A DNA stretch of 30,013 nt from an uncultured Lachnospiraceae bacterium (GTDB lineage Bacteria; Bacillota; Clostridia; Lachnospirales; Lachnospiraceae), in contig CAJUBP010000050.1 of the NCBI GenBank assembly GCA_910584585.1, forward strand, positions 1-30,013, given 5' to 3'. Under the pieces are notes generated by a model. It worked only from the letters and a program-made list of their open reading frames with translations. It had not been told where the DNA came from and searched no databases. Both the position numbers and the translations under genes were made by a program. Below are positions 29,673 to 30,013 of this stretch, piece after piece. Numbering within the stretch: position 1 is the stretch's first letter; every line of letters begins with the position of its first letter.

Positions 29673-30013
29673 TTACGCCATCTTCTGGATTTTTTCAGAA
29701 TGTTCAGATACTACGCGTTTCAGCAGCTCAGTGTCCTCAAAATACGCATCCATTCTGTCAGCGCTGTTTTTGTAGCGGTTATAGGTGTCTGTGTAGCACG
29801 CCTCAATCGTATTAAGACGGGGCAGAACGATGTTTTCCTGCGATAATTCCAGACGGTGGACACTGCTTTGTATGCGCAGATTGCTGGCTGTTAAGCTTTC
29901 TACCTTGTCATTGAGATTGTCAACGTCGATTCTCAAATCTTTGACTTCGGTCTTAAGGTTGTCAACGTCGATTCTCAAATCTTTGACTTCGGTCTTAAGG
30001 TTGTCAACGTCGA
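29673..30013 (-). CDS. Coiled-coil protein of unknown function, C-terminal part (5' partial)
   Basis: At least 112 residues, open through the right edge, so the start is outside the window; the internal ATG at 29978 lies within the repeats and is unlikely to be the start. The visible N-terminal part repeats a 14-residue, two-heptad unit (VDNLKTEVKDLRID) and passes into DNLNDKVESLTASNLRIQSS, a continuing coiled coil, then a non-repeated end with NIVLPRLNTIEACYTDTYNR and VVSEHSEKIQKMA. No membrane segment is seen. Similar small coiled-coil proteins exist in Lachnospiraceae without known function. Possible scaffold or oligomerisation role. Confidence 0.75.
   Translation of the reverse strand, partial: DVDNLKTEVKDLRIDVDNLKTEVKDLRIDVDNLNDKVESLTASNLRIQSSVHRLELSQENIVLPRLNTIEACYTDTYNRYKNSADRMDAYFEDTELLKRVVSEHSEKIQKMA
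29917..30013. repeat. Perfect 42-nt tandem repeats encoding the coiled coil
   Basis: Identical units at 29917-29958 and 29959-30000 and the first 13 nt of a third. 42 nt is 14 codons, exactly two heptads, so copy-number change keeps both frame and coiled-coil register. The array continues beyond the window. Confidence 0.92.

Overview
The window looks like chromosome from a gut-type Clostridia, most likely a Lachnospiraceae relative. That is an inference from protein style, AGGAGG ribosome binding sites, sigma-A-like promoters, the mannoside-utilisation genes and clostridial type I toxin-antitoxin cassettes; no rRNA, tRNA or CRISPR array was seen.

Layout. 1-5015 is the G+C-rich right end of a prophage or related mobile element: the 3' part of an endolysin, a small DUF6809-like gene, a helix-turn-helix/zinc-finger protein, a SHOCT-like protein and two overlapping large serine recombinases. 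It abuts a flavodoxin gene that has lost its 5' half (5279-5518), the probable integration scar. 5730-7601 encodes a secreted repeat protein with a transglutaminase-like domain. 7680-8510 holds two adjacent type I toxin-antitoxin cassettes: an apparently intact Fst/par-like one with promoters, terminator hairpin and complementary repeats all visible, and a 5'-truncated holin-like-toxin one.

8555-19947 (minus strand) is a mannoside/N-glycan utilisation locus: GntR/LacI-type regulator, lipoprotein sugar-binding protein, two ABC permeases, GH125 alpha-mannosidase, GH38 alpha-mannosidase and an AGE-family sugar isomerase. The transporter would import mannosides, GH125 and GH38 would release mannose, and the isomerase could pass it on as fructose. 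No transporter ATPase is present, so a shared one elsewhere is expected. Between GH38 and the isomerase lie two copies of a palindromic repeat family and a 41-nt tandem repeat; a third family member is at 24686-24753.

20268-24608 (plus strand) is a pantothenate/coenzyme A operon: PanG-like ketopantoate reductase, panB, panC, panD and coaBC, taking ketoisovalerate and aspartate to 4'-phosphopantetheine. After it come an orphan CheC phosphatase, a secreted protein of unknown function whose reading frame runs into the antisense of an alpha/beta hydrolase, that hydrolase, a small unknown protein, a short-chain dehydrogenase, and at the right edge a coiled-coil protein built on perfect 42-nt tandem repeats.
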